From positions 1 through 64,000 of the forward strand of contig CAIKYB010000040.1 of assembly GCA_903831575.1 (NCBI GenBank): a DNA stretch of 64,000 nucleotides. The letters run 5' to 3'. Numbering within the stretch: the stretch's first letter is position 1; every line of letters begins with the position of its first letter. The notes under the pieces are model-generated. The model was not told where the DNA came from, made no database searches, and worked only from the letters and a program-made list of their open reading frames with translations. The stretch comes from an uncultured Bacteroidota bacterium (GTDB taxonomy: Bacteria > Bacteroidota > Bacteroidia > Chitinophagales > Chitinophagaceae). A program made the position numbers and the translations under genes. Below are positions 1-13,600 of the stretch, piece by piece.

Positions 1-1564
1 CTGTGTAAGTAGTACCATGCCACTCAAAACTAACGCATGATATTTCACTATTGGAATTGTACGTTCCTGTGTTGACAGTAAGGTTCAATGTTACAGTTGA
101 ATCACAACCAGCAGCATTGTTAGTGTGGTAAGTGTAAACTCCTGATGAATTGTAATCCATAGTATGCCATATGTATGGTAAACTTGATGCACATACTGAA
201 GCACTTTCCGTACTTGTAGTACTTGCATTGATGGTTAAATGCATCGTATCTACTGATGAACAACCATTAGTATTAGAGTAACCATAGGTATACACACCAC
301 TCGCTGAGTAAGTAGTACCATGCCACTCAAAACTATCACATGATATTTCACTATTGGAATTATATGTTCCTGTGTTGATGGTAAGGTTCAACGTTACAGT
401 TGAATCACATCCCGCAGCATTTGTGCCATGCCATGTTTTAGCACCACCTGTTGTATATGTTGTGCCATGCCATAAATAACTCACACATGCTGATGCGGAA
501 ACGCTTGATGTTGTTGGTTGCGTAATGGTAACATTTGCTGTTACAGTTGAATCACAACCAGCGGCCGTAGTATACACATGCTGATTAGAACCAGATGAAG
601 TAACACTTCCTCCCCACGGTAAAGAATAAGAAATACAATTAGTAGCATTAAATGATGAGGCTAATCCTGAAGAAGGACCGGCTATATTAAAGCTTCCAGT
701 TGATGAAGAGCATGTTCCTGATGAAACAGAAATAGAATGAGATCCTGCTGTAAAACCACTAACAGTAAATGGATTTGTACTGTATGATACTGATGAACCA
801 CCATCAACAGTATAAGTACCACTTGAAACAGTGCCTGCACCAGACAAAGTAATTGTTGCTGTTCCATTTGAACCACCAAAACACGTAGTAGATGTAGTAG
901 ATGTTACCGACGAAATAACATTACATGATTGATTAAATACTATGTTTTGATCACAAGTTCCACTTGTATTATAATTCATGAACGTACCAGTAAGGGTTGT
1001 ATTAACAGTCCCTATATATCCAAAAATCGCAGTATTGGTTCTACCCGATGCTCCAGATGTACTGAATAAATGTCGTGCAGTAGAATCGGCAGTAAAGTCA
1101 ACCGTATTGGTTAACCGATAAGTACCAATTTTTGTACCAGGAGAACTGCAAGAGGCCTTAGTAGTACTTACTGTATAAGCATTTAAAGAACCAGGGCCAG
1201 TGGCTCCTGCTTGATTCAAATACTTATATGTAATACCATTAATGGTTTGTGAAGAAGCCCCAACAGCTGTTGTTGTTAAATAACCAGGCACAGCCGACGA
1301 ATTGCTTTGCAACGTAAAAGTTAATGTGCCACCATTTATCAATGCAGTATTAAAACCTAACCCAAACTGAACCTGAGCAAGCTTTAAAGGTACAGCACTG
1401 TTGTTTAAAAGATAGACGTCAAATTGATACGTTTTGGAATCAATCAAGGATTGATTGGTTACGTACAATTCGTAGGTTGGATTCTGAGCTTTCGAAGAGA
1501 AAGTCAATAAAACCCAAAGACTCATTATTAGAAGTCTTACGAGTGTGGTGGCATTTTTTTTCAT
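1..1564 (-). CDS. Giant secreted repeat protein, 3' end beyond the window (partial)
   Basis: The frame is open from an ATG at 1564 to the left edge, so only the N-terminal 521 codons are visible. It starts with a clear signal peptide (MKKNATTLVRLL... ending in SSKAQ). A domain of about 200 residues follows with the pattern YELYVTNQSL...FDVYLLNNS...LAQVQFGLGFN, which resembles a cohesin-like beta-sandwich (inference). Next comes an SprB-like repeat (TCFGGSNGTATITLSG). The visible end holds at least four copies of a roughly 48-residue repeat (SYLWHGTTYTTGG...NAAGCDSTVTLNLTI), closely related to the C-terminal repeats of the gene just upstream. Only 54 bases separate the two genes and both read leftward, so co-transcription is likely. 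The role is probably an exported surface or adhesive protein. The C-terminal sorting signal, if any, cannot be seen. Confidence 0.85.
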   Translation of the reverse strand, partial: MKKNATTLVRLLIMSLWVLLTFSSKAQNPTYELYVTNQSLIDSKTYQFDVYLLNNSAVPLKLAQVQFGLGFNTALINGGTLTFTLQSNSSAVPGYLTTTAVGASSQTINGITYKYLNQAGATGPGSLNAYTVSTTKASCSSPGTKIGTYRLTNTVDFTADSTARHLFSTSGASGRTNTAIFGYIGTVNTTLTGTFMNYNTSGTCDQNIVFNQSCNVISSVTSTTSTTCFGGSNGTATITLSGAGTVSSGTYTVDGGSSVSYSTNPFTVSGFTAGSHSISVSSGTCSSSTGSFNIAGPSSGLASSFNATNCISYSLPWGGSVTSSGSNQHVYTTAAGCDSTVTANVTITQPTTSSVSASACVSYLWHGTTYTTGGAKTWHGTNAAGCDSTVTLNLTINTGTYNSNSEISCDSFEWHGTTYSASGVYTYGYSNTNGCSSVDTMHLTINASTTSTESASVCASSLPYIWHTMDYNSSGVYTYHTNNAAGCDSTVTLNLTVNTGTYNSNSEISCVSFEWHGTTYT

Positions 1565-1618
1565 CGTCGTTTATTTTAATTTTTACTGCTTTTAAATTTA
1601 TGTTTTTATAAGTTTGGA

Positions 1619-4600
1619 TTAATACGGCCTTGCTGAACCAATGAATAGAGATCCGTTATTTTCTATGATTTGTGAATCAAAGTTGTCTATAATGCCATCT
1701 CCGTTACAATCAGTAGATATATATCCTTCCGCAAACGCACTTCCATCATTTTCTGTTGATTGAGAATCAAAGTTATCGATTATGCCATCTTGGTTCACAT
1801 CTCCTCCATAAATTGCATAAACGCCACTTCCCATATTCTGCATCGGCGCATATACTCCGTCATTATATGCCTTATTTGATCCTGTAGAGAAATCATAGCT
1901 TGTTGTTGATGCTATAGTTACTGCAGAAGCACTCCATGTTTCCACACTATTTCTGTGCTTAATCGCAACATAGTAGCTGTTACCCAATGTAGCTCCAGGG
2001 AATACCGCAGTCGCAGTACCATTTGTATGTAGCATTACTTTCGCACTGAAATCAGCTGAGGCATTGTTCAAGCTTCCTGCACTCCACAAATTAACTTCAA
2101 CACTATCCGTAGCCGTTACGTCGGTACTCATTCCTAAGTCAGACAACGTAGCTGCCATTGTTCCATTACCTCTGTAGAAACCTTCTAAGAAAGCTTTTAC
2201 ATTTAAGGTTGTGAAGCAACTATTAACTGAAAGGTTCAAGGTTGCTGTTGAGTCACATCCAGCTGCATTAGTAAAGTGTTCTACATGTGTGCCACTTGTT
2301 GAATACGAACCTCCATTCCACAAGTATGGAACTTCAGTTGTACAGATGGTTACATCCGCAACTGATGAAGTACTCTGTTTAATACTTAAGTACAAAGTCG
2401 CTGTTGAATCGCAACCTACTGCATTCGTAAAGTGTGCAACTTTAGCACCTGAAGTAGTATACGTTACGCCATTCCATAAGTAGCTATCACAATTGGTAAT
2501 AATTCTTGTTGATGAACTATTGTATTTAATTGTTAAGTACAACGTCGCTGTCGAATCGCAACCTGCTGCATTAGTGAAGTGTGCAACTTTTGTACCAGAG
2601 GTATTATATGTTACGCCATTCCACTCATAGCTGCCACAATTGGTAATAGTTGTTGATGATGAGCTGCTATTTGTAATCGTTAAGTTCAACGTCGCTGTTG
2701 AATCACAACCTGCTGCATTAGTGAAGTGTGCAACTTTAGCTCCTGAAGTAGTATACGTTACGCCATTCCACAAGTAACTATCACAATTGGTAATTGTTGT
2801 TGCTTCTGATGAACTACTATTTGTAATCGTTAAGTTCAAGGTCGCTGTTGAATCGCAACCTACTGCATTAGTAAAGTGTGCAACTTTATCACCTGAAGTA
2901 GTATACGTAACACCATTCCACAAGTAGCTATCACAATTGGTAATAGTAGTTGTTGATGTACTACTGTTTGTAATCGTTAAGTTCAAATTCGCTGTTGAAT
3001 CGCAACCTGCTGCATTGGTGAATTGTGCAACTTTAGTACCAGAGGTATTGTACGTTACGCCATTCCACAAGTAACTATCACAATTGGTAACAGTTGTTGT
3101 TGATGAAGTACGGTTTGTAATAGTAAGAATCAACGTTGCTGTTGAATCACAACCTGCTGCATTTGTAAAATGTGCAACTTTTGTACCAGATGTGCTGTAT
3201 GTAACTCCATTCCAATCATATCTATCACAATTGGTAATTGTTGTTGCTTCTGATGAACTACTATTTGTAATCGTTAAGTTCAACGTCGCTGTTGAGTCAC
3301 AACCTAATGCATTAGTTAAGTGTACGACTTGGGTACCAGATGTATTATACGTTACACCATTCCACAAGTAGCTATCACAATTGGTAATAGTAGTGTACGA
3401 TTCTGTAGGTAGATTAACGGTTACCACTGCACTTCCAGTTCTGTCGCCAGCTATTGAAGTACAATATTCATCAGATAATGTTGCTATTGTATAGGTTGTT
3501 GTTGTAGTTGATGAAACATTCACAATGATTGGGCTCTCGCTTCCGCTAAAGCTATCTCCATTGCTTAATGTACCACTCCATGGTCCTGTACCGGTTAATG
3601 CAATACTTAAGTTTGCAGCTCCTTCATTACAGAAGGCAGTTGATCCAGAAATTACACCAGTTGGACGAGCACGAACAGTTACTGAAGCACTTCCGCTAAG
3701 ATCTCCAGCTATAGAAGCACAATTAGCATCATTTAATGAAGCTATAGTGATTGTAGTTGAAGAGGCAGGAGAAACACTCACACTGATTGGGCTAGTACTT
3801 CCACTGAATGTAGTTCCATTACTTAATGTACCACTCCATGGACCTGTACCTGTTACATCAATACTTACGTTAGCACTTGCACCATTACAAATTGTAGCCG
3901 CACCACTGATAGATCCTGTTGGACGATCAAGAAGAGAAACGGTTACGGTTTGTGTACTTGTACAATTGTAAATACTTGTTGCAACTACAGTATAAGTAGT
4001 TTGGGTTGCTGGGGTTGCGGTTACTGTTGCACCAGTTGATGAACTAAGTGTTTCAGAAGGAGACCAAGTGTAAGTAGTAGGAACCTCTACTTTACCGGTA
4101 ACTCTAACATTATCTAATAACCACCATAAACCATAAGCACTTACATAATTGAAACGTATGCGCAGATTAGTTTGATTCAAATATGACGCCATACTAATCG
4201 TGTCATTTCTAGTTGACTGACTATTATTAACTGTGCTATTTGCAAAACTACCGGTATAAGTTTTAATAGTTGTCCATGTTGAGCCTCCATTAGTAGACAC
4301 CTCCACCTTGGCTTCATTTGCTGCACTGGATTTATAAGCGTGCTCAAATACAAGGTTAGCCAAGGTATAATTAGTAGTATTAAATACTGGTGATGTTATG
4401 ACAGTGTTTGTAGTTGTGCCAGGTCCGCCAGCATCTGGTACTGCAAGAAGGAATTTACCTCCATTTGGAGTAGAGAAGTTTGTAAATGATGCGCCACCAT
4501 TTGGTGATGCATAAGTAAGCGGTGCTGCTCTGAATGACCAGTTTGCAACCGAAGGCGATGATCCACTATTCGTAATGGTCCATGTTGGAGCATTATTATC

Positions 4601-7600
4601 GAAGTTCTCAGAAAGAGTTGTTACTCCAAGATTAACAATATTCCCTCCAGTTATAGCTAAAGGCGTTGAAGAACCAATACAGATAGCTGGTGCTGATGGC
4701 GTAATTGTTATCGGAGTTGGTTGCTGGTTAATAGTCAATAACACCCCTGATGATACGGCACTATTACAGCCCGTAGCATTATCTTTAACGGAAACAGTGT
4801 ATGTGCCATATACAGAAGCTGTATAGCTACTGCTAACCTGGCTTGGAATTACAACACCATTCAATGACCATTCATAAACAGGATCAGAAGCATTTGTAGC
4901 TGCAGTCAATACCAACGTATTTGGAGCACAAATTGCAACTGAAGACGTTTCATTGATACTTGCTGTTGGTAACGCATTTACATTCACCGTAACAGAATCT
5001 GTTGCTGGATTGTTACATGCATCTCTTACCGTAACTGTATAGGTTGTTGTTGTTGCTGGACTAACTGCTAATGTAGCAGAAGTGCCAACAACAGTTGAGC
5101 CATTACTCCAAGAGTAAGTAAATGGACCGACACCTGAAGGTGTTGAAGACAAGTTTACACTTGTTCCAGTACAAACTGCAGTACTTGGTGTTGAACTTGC
5201 TGTAACTGAAACCGCTACAACATCTATTGTTAACGATGCAGTACTCAATGCCGCACAACCAGTAGCTGTATTAATCACAGAAGCAGTATACGTTGAAGTT
5301 GAAGCCGGATTAACTGTAGTTGCACCTGTACTATTTGAAATGTTACCAGGATTCCAGGTAAACGTCAAACCAGGGTTTACTGAAACGCGTGTTTCAATAT
5401 TTACAGCATATTCCTCTACTTCTCCCCAAGTAATCGCATCAGATGGAGATGTTATTAAAGAAGATTCTTTACAAACAACTCTCATTTTAGTTTTACCAGG
5501 AGTTGCAGATGTTGGCACGGTGAAATTACCTGTTTCTGTATGAGCTCCGGATGTCAATGCGCCAGCGATATATACCGTTTCATCAGCATCATTAAAATCT
5601 CCATCTCTGTTGTAATCAATAAAGATGGCCATAGAATTGCTGAATGCACTTGTTGACTGTAAAGAACTTAAGGAGAACTGGTAGGTATTCCCTCCCTTCA
5701 TTGTGTAAGGACCAAATGCAGTGAAATCAGAAAAACCTCCATCTATACCAGTTGCAGTACCAATAGTACCCACTAGGCTATTTCTAACAGAAGAATTATC
5801 TAAAATTGTTGTTGCTCCTTTGGTAATAGTAACATTACCCAAATCTTCATCTGTTAGAGGAGTTGATACTGCCGTAGCAGCTGTATAAGAAGCAAATGTC
5901 TGTGGACCTACAGCAAGGTATCCAGAATAAGCATTTAATGATACTGGAGCGCCTCCACATATTGAAGTTGCACTTGATCTTACACTATCAATAACAGGTC
6001 TGCCATTTACAACCACACTTACTGTAGAAGTTGTTGCCAGACAAGTTAATGCACCGGTAGCATCTGTACCATTTAATGCAAATACATAGGTTCCTGCAGT
6101 TGTTGGTGTTACAGTTATCGTAGATGGACTACCGAAAGAACCGGTTCCACCTGAAGTAGATCCTGTAATACCAGAACCCGTTGTAGAAGACCATGTGAAT
6201 GTATAATTATTACTGTTACCTCCACCGATAGTTGTAGCAGTCAGGTTCAAGTCAGTTCCAATACAAATGGGTCCGCTTGAAGAAGCCTGTATGGTATCAG
6301 GGACGTTAACTGTTGCAGTAACTTGAGTTCTAGGACCATCGCAACCTGCAGCAGATTTTTCTGCTACAAAGAACGATTTAGTTTTATTTATAGCACTTGT
6401 ATACACAGCACCTGTTGCTACTATTGTAGTTGAGGTTGCGCTATCATACCAGTTAAACAGTGGAGCAACAGTTGCATCTGCTGATGCTACTGAAATCGAA
6501 GGAACACCATTTCCACATTGAATACTATTCGTACCAATAGGAGCAGATGGTAATTGATTTACAGTGATAGCCAAAGCACTTGAAGCCGCAGAAGAACACC
6601 CTGTTAGAGGGTTTGAAATAGTACAAGTATAGTCGGTAGACGTACTTGGAGCAACAGATACTGTTGATCCTGTAACAGACCCAGGATTCCAGGTATAGGT
6701 TAAGTTTGGATTAACAGCAATTGTTTGTGACAAATCACCTGCGATGTAAACTGAATAATCTTCCGTTTCACCATAGGTATATGTACCACAAGCAGTAGGT
6801 GTTGCATTGTATTCCGCAGTTACAACTCTCATTTTAGTTCTACCTGGACTGGCAGAAGTAGGAATGGTAATAGTAGCTGAATTTGTATGAGGGTTTGTTT
6901 CATAAGCTGATGTTACATAAACACGCTCTCCTGCATCATCAAACACACCATTTCTGTTGTAATCTATAAATACTGAAGTACCACTTGAATAGTTAGCACC
7001 ATCGCACTCATTAACTGTTACAGATAATGCATATGCAGATCCTCTTACAACAGTTGGCGCAGCGATAGTTCCAGAGTAATCCGTATAGTTTGAAGCGCAA
7101 TTTTCTGCTTGAGCATTCGTCATTGAAGCGAAAGACACCGCAAAAATCTGTTCATCAGCAAAATTGGTGCCACCACCACCAGCACAATATCCTGTTGGAA
7201 GTGTGGTTGGTGCAGGAGCCATAGTAGTCAATGAAGAATATGCCTTCAATGATACATTGCCTCCATTACATATTGCAGACGCAGTAGCCCTTACACTGTC
7301 TATTGCAGGTAAAGAATTTACTATAATTGTATCTCTTGCTACTGTAGAGCAACCAAAAGTATTATCTATACCTGTAAGCAAGTATACATAGGTTCCGGGA
7401 GCTGTTGGAGTAATCGTTATTGGAGCTGTTGCAAATCCAAGATCTGTCAGTGGCGTAGATTCAGATAATCCGCTACCAGTAGTTGGGAATCCTATGATGC
7501 TATATGCATCATACAGATTATTTACAACGGAATAGCTAGAGCTGATATCAACAGATTGACCCAAACATATTCTTGATGCAGAATGGGTAATTTGTAATTG

Positions 7601-10600
7601 ATCAGGCTGAGCTACTGTTGCAGTAACAATTGTTCTTGGTCCTTCACATCCAGAAGCACTCAACTCTGCAACGTAAAACACTTTCGTTGAATCTATTATT
7701 TTGTTGTATGTAGTTGATGTGCTCATTTGTAATGAGTCACCACCTTGAGCAGCGTAATACCATACAAACATTGGAGACGCAGCGCCTGAGTTAGAACTAA
7801 CCGATGCGGTTGGAATTCCATATCCACATTGTTCAGAAGTTCCACCTGTTGGTGCTGGTGGCAATTGATTAACATTAATATCTACTGTTTTGTTAGTATA
7901 ACAACCTGTTACAGGGTTTGTAACTGTTGCAGTATATGTAGTACTTACAATAGGAGTTACCTTGATGGTATCGCGGTCACTTGATCCCGGATTCCAGCTA
8001 TAGGTATAGTTCTTTCCAGTGAAAGAAGAACTATCAATAATATTGATAGCATAATCTTCCGTTTCACCATAAGAATATGTACCAGTAGGTGCTATTGTAG
8101 AAGATTCTGTAAGAACAACTCTCATCATTGTTTTACCAACAGAAGCCGTTGTAGGTACTTTTATTTTTCCTGTGTAATAAGAGCCAGCTAAAGCAGCAGT
8201 ACCATAAGATTTTCCAATCGCAGCTTCTCCTGCATCAACAAAATCACCATCACGGTTCCAGTCAAAATACATAACCGCTGTATTGGACCATACTGACGCA
8301 CCACAATACCCTACAGTAAATCCTACTGCCACACTATCTCCTCTTTTTACGATTGGAGCTGCTACAGTAGCTGTGTAGTCTGAATATTGTTGTGTTATAG
8401 ACCCCGTTCCTCCTGTTGTTGAACAGGTAGAAGAATTGTCTAAAGTGCCAAATTTAACTCTCAGAATTTCCTCATCAGATGTTGAAGTTGCATTAGATGG
8501 TAAATATCCTGTAGGTAATGTTTGAGGGCCATTTGGAATAGGAGGATTAACTGTCAATGTTGTACTTCCGCCAACGCAGAAGCTTGAAGAAGTAGCCGTA
8601 ACTAAACCTACAAGAGGGTTAGCGTTTACTGTTAATGTAACCTGATTCACAGCAACACAAGCTGCAACTGTATCTGTTGCTGTTACAGTATACACATAAG
8701 TTCCTGAAATAGTTGGAGTAACATTCACACTGCTTCCGCTAACTGATGTTGAAATACCACTTGCTGAAACAGGAGATGCTGTCCAAACATAATCATAAAC
8801 TTGTGATGTACCATTTTGAGTAACCGACAAGGTAACAGCACCATTTTCACAAGTGCTTGCACTGCTAACTTGAGCTACAACCTGATCAGGCTGGCTAACC
8901 GAAGCAGTAACTGCTGTACGGATACTTTCGCAAGTACCATTTGATATGGCTACATAGAAAATAGTTGTAGCGCTTATATTATAATTTCTTAGTGAACTGC
9001 TTTGTTCTCCAGCAAGTGCTGTACCGCCACTTTGTGTAAGATACCAGCGATATCCACCATCAGACGCTCCTGTTGCATAGCAACTTGGAACAGCAAATCC
9101 ACACTGAACACTGTTATATGTTTCTGGTGATTCTGGCAATTGATTAACGGTTACTACTACTGAGTCAGTCGCTAATGCCGCACAACCGGTTTTGGTATTC
9201 ACTGCTGAAACAGTATAGGTAGAAGTAATACTTGGAGTCACTACCAGTGAATTTCCTGTTGCAGCACCTGGATTCCAAGTGAACAAAATATCAGGGTTAA
9301 TTACCGTCTGACTGTAAATATTTACAGCATAATCTTCCGTTTCACCCCATGTATAAGTACCTGTAGCCGCTGGAGCAGATGAAGATTCTATTGCCACAAT
9401 TCTCATTCTGGTAAGACCAGGTGATGCTGAAGTAGGAATAGTAAAGTTGAACCCTCTTACTGTACCAGTAACTGCATTACTTGTAGAAGCAGCAGCGTTA
9501 AACATCGTTTCATTAGATTCAAAAGTTCCGCTTCTGTTGAAATCTATAAATACAGCGTAACCTGTAGTATACGCAGTAGTCAAACACTGACCGATAGTAA
9601 GACTACCTGTATATGGAGAACCTGCGTAAAGTACTGGAGCAGGAACACTTGTAGTGTAATTCGCATATGCTGCAGTCAAACTTCCTGCACCTGGTGCAAG
9701 AGTAGCACAAGTAGAAGAATTATTTAGTGTAGTACCCACAATCGTTACATTGAAGATCTCATCATCTGAAGTACTTGTTGCATTAGAAGCTAGGTATCCT
9801 GTAGGCAATACCTGTGGTCCTGAACCAATACCAGCAGCATAGGCATTTAATGTTGCCGAAACACCATTACATACTGCACTGGAACTGCTTCTCACACTAT
9901 CAATAACTGGAGCTGGATTCACGTTAACAGCGAAAGGTATTGTTAAAGCACATCCCGATCCACCAGATTGGCTTACCACAAAGGTATAAGTAGCTGAAGA
10001 TTGGGTGTTGAATGCCCAACCGTTTTGTACATCCCCTGTGATATTAGTTGCAGGTGTCCATGTAAAGTTATCGTATGAGCTCACTCCAGAAGTTATAGTA
10101 ACTAATGAAGAAGAACCACCATAACAATACCCAACAGCATTTGCACTCAAGGTTAACACTGGAGGTTGAACAAATGTAACCGTAACTGGAATACGTGTAC
10201 TGAAACAACTTGCATCTCCTACAGTTGTAGCTTGTACATAGAATGTTGTTGTTGAAGATAATACTGGGGTTGTATACGTTGGTCCTGTAGCCAATACCAC
10301 ATTATCAGTCGCCCTGTTACTTGCATACCAGCTCAGTACAGAAGTTGATGTGGTTGTTGCTGACACTGTTGCAGTCTTCGCTCCACATATTGTACTTCCG
10401 GTTGTACTTAGTACGGCTGGGGTATTAACCACCAATGTATAGGTAGGGGTAACAAAGCAGTTCACTCCATCGCCATTTTTAACCGAGGCACGATAGTAAC
10501 GGTTAGCTGTCTGAAGCGGCGTTACATATGACGTAGCTACCGCACCTGGACTAGCTGTCCATGTTGAGTTGTCTAATGAACGTTCCCACTGAATAGATCC

Positions 10601-13600
10601 AACGCCATAAGGAGTTGAAGGAGTCAACGATAGCGTAGATATTCCATTATTACAAAGTGTAGCTGGAGTACCCGATACCGATGCAGATAATAACTGAACA
10701 CTGAATGAAGTTGTTGAAATATTAGAACAACCTCTGGATGTACTATTTGAAGAAATCGTATAATTAGTTGTTGCTGGTGTTGTTGATTTTGCATACAATG
10801 TTGTAGCACTATTATTAAGTACATATGGTGTTTGACAAGCCGAATCCGTATAAAGATAGGTAGCAGGTGACCATAAGTATGTATCATAATCAGCTACTGT
10901 AGATTCTACAGTATAAGTAGTACGTACATTATTACAAACTGTTTTTGGTGCTGTAATCGTAAGCGCAGGAGGATCATTAACATCAGCTGTATCTTGAAGT
11001 CTTACACTTTCACAACCATTAATGGTAGCCGACACATAATAAATCGAACGGCCTCCTATTGATGGGGTGATGTAAGTTGAATCTGTTGCAGCAGTCAATG
11101 CTGTACCACCAGATGCTAAAAGATTCCATTTAACTGTAGCTCCAGCAGATGCAAACGCTTTTAAGCTAACGGTACCAAAACCACAACGTGAAATTTGTGT
11201 ATATGGTAAAGTAACGGTAGGATTATTATACACCAATGTAAATGAATCTGTTTTGAAACAAGTAGCTCCTGCTCCATCTTTTACAACAACATTATAGTAT
11301 TGTGTTGAGGTATTTGTTGCAGCATATGAGGTATTTGTTGCGTTGGTGATATTAGCATAAACACCATTTAGTGTGGAAGCCGATGTCCATTGAATCGTAT
11401 TTGTTGCATATCCTGAACCTGGTTGCAAATTCAAGGTTGAAGAAGCAGATTCTGAAGCACAAATAGCTGAACCTGAAATAGTAGCAGATGCTGGTTGAAC
11501 ACTTATAAATACGGTGTCCTGATTAGAACAACCAGCTACGTTGGTTGCTGTACAAAATATTTTGGTAGCTCCTGTTGTTGTTCTCTTTAGATACACCGTT
11601 GTTGCAGATGTTCCAGGAACATAAGCAATTAATCCAGCTGCATCTGAATACAAATTAGCAGTTGGAGTCCAAATATAAGAATCAAAATTGGATAGCAAAG
11701 AAGTTACATTAAGCTGAGTAATGGCTGAGTTACAAACAGTTTTAGATCTGCCTACTCCAGCTTGTGGAGCTACAGAAATAACTGGCGCAGGGTTGATTGT
11801 TGCAACAACCTGAGATCTAGTTCCCTCACAAGTTCCAACTTTAACTCCTACCCAATAGGTAGTTGTAGTCGACAAAGATGGTGTAGTAAAGGTTGTACCT
11901 AATCCTTGGTTGGTAGGGTCTGTACTAGTTAAATACCAACTGATTGTTCCACTAGTTGCTGTAGCATTTAAATTTACAGTTCCGAATCCACAACGTGAAG
12001 AATCGGTAACACTTGTTGGCACAGGATTGCTCACCACCACCCGATTGGCATTAGTAGTAAAACATACGCCCGTTGAGCTACTCACTACAAAATTATAGTA
12101 TGCGCTTGATGATATTGATGCTAATGTTCCAGTAGTGTAAGTAGCAGAAGTAGCTCCTGTACCACCTGTTACATTAGAATAAGAAGTACCATTCAAAGAT
12201 GACTGCCATTGTATGGCACCGCCTGCAGTTGAAGCATATCCTGAAGCAGGAGTAACAGACATGGTAGCCGTTCCTGTTTTACAAATAGCAGCTCCTGATG
12301 AAATTGATGCAGTAGCAGAAGCTGGTTGCACATTAACCGTATCAGTTGCAGTAGTGAAAGAACAAGAATTTACTGAATTGTTTGCAGCAAGTTTAATTGC
12401 TGTACTTCCTGCTGTAGTTGATTTGAAATAAACTGTAGTCGTCATAGCCGGACTTGTGCTACGAACATATGGAATTGTTCCAGCTGCATCTGTAAATAAT
12501 TTACTACTATCTGCAGCAGGTGTAGTTGACCATGTATAAGAATCATAATCACTTAATGTTGAAGTGACATTGATTGTTGCTGCAGTATTATTACAAACAG
12601 TTTGAGATGCTGAAACAGTTGAAGTAGGTGCATCTGCAATTGTCGCAGAAACAGGCGTTCTTGGCGTGCTTTCACATGTGCCAATTTTAGCTGTTACATA
12701 ATAATTTTGAGTTATAGAAATAGAAGGTGTATTAAATGTACTTGAAGTTGATAGAGCCGTGTTTGAAGTATTTGTTCCATACCAACTGAGCGATGCTCCT
12801 GAGGATGCTGCTGCTGTTAATACAACAGAACCTGCTCCACAACGACTACCTGTGGTAGTTGAAACAATCGTAGGATTAACAACGGCCTGTGTATAAGTAA
12901 CGAAGAAGCAAATATCACCAAGACTATTTAAAACATTCACTTTGTAATAAGATGTGGTAGCCACATTACTTATAGCATAAGTGGTAGCGTTAGCTCCCGA
13001 AATATTAGTGTAGGTATTGCCATCAGCAGAACTCTGCCATTGTATAGTAGCTCCTGAAGGTATAGGTGTTGATGTATTCAGTGTCAAAGTAGCACTTCCT
13101 GTACGACAGAAAGTTGCTGTACCACTAGATGTTATTGTACCTGAAGCAGGCATTACTGTAATTTGAACAGTATCTGTTCCAACACAGCTTAAATCGGTAT
13201 TAGAGCCATAAACAACATAAGAAGACGTACCTACTGTAGCCGATTTGAAATAAACTGTTGAGATATTATCTACAGCATTATCATATGGAACAGTTGCTGC
13301 GGCATCTGAGTAAAGATTAGCAACAGGAGTCCATTTATAGGTATTGTAGTTTTCTAAGGTTGATGTTACCGTAAGTTGCATTGGTACATTGTTACATGCT
13401 GTACCTGATTTTGGTGTAGCCGTAATAGCGTTGTTAGCAGTTACGATGATGGTATCATATTTGATACTTGAACAGGATGAGCTGTTGTTAGCAGATACCG
13501 TGTAGATATATAAACCTGCAGTATCTGATTTAGCGTAAACTGATATAGCACTCGTTCCTGCAACATAAGCAATAGTTGCAGATGCATCAGTATAAAGATT

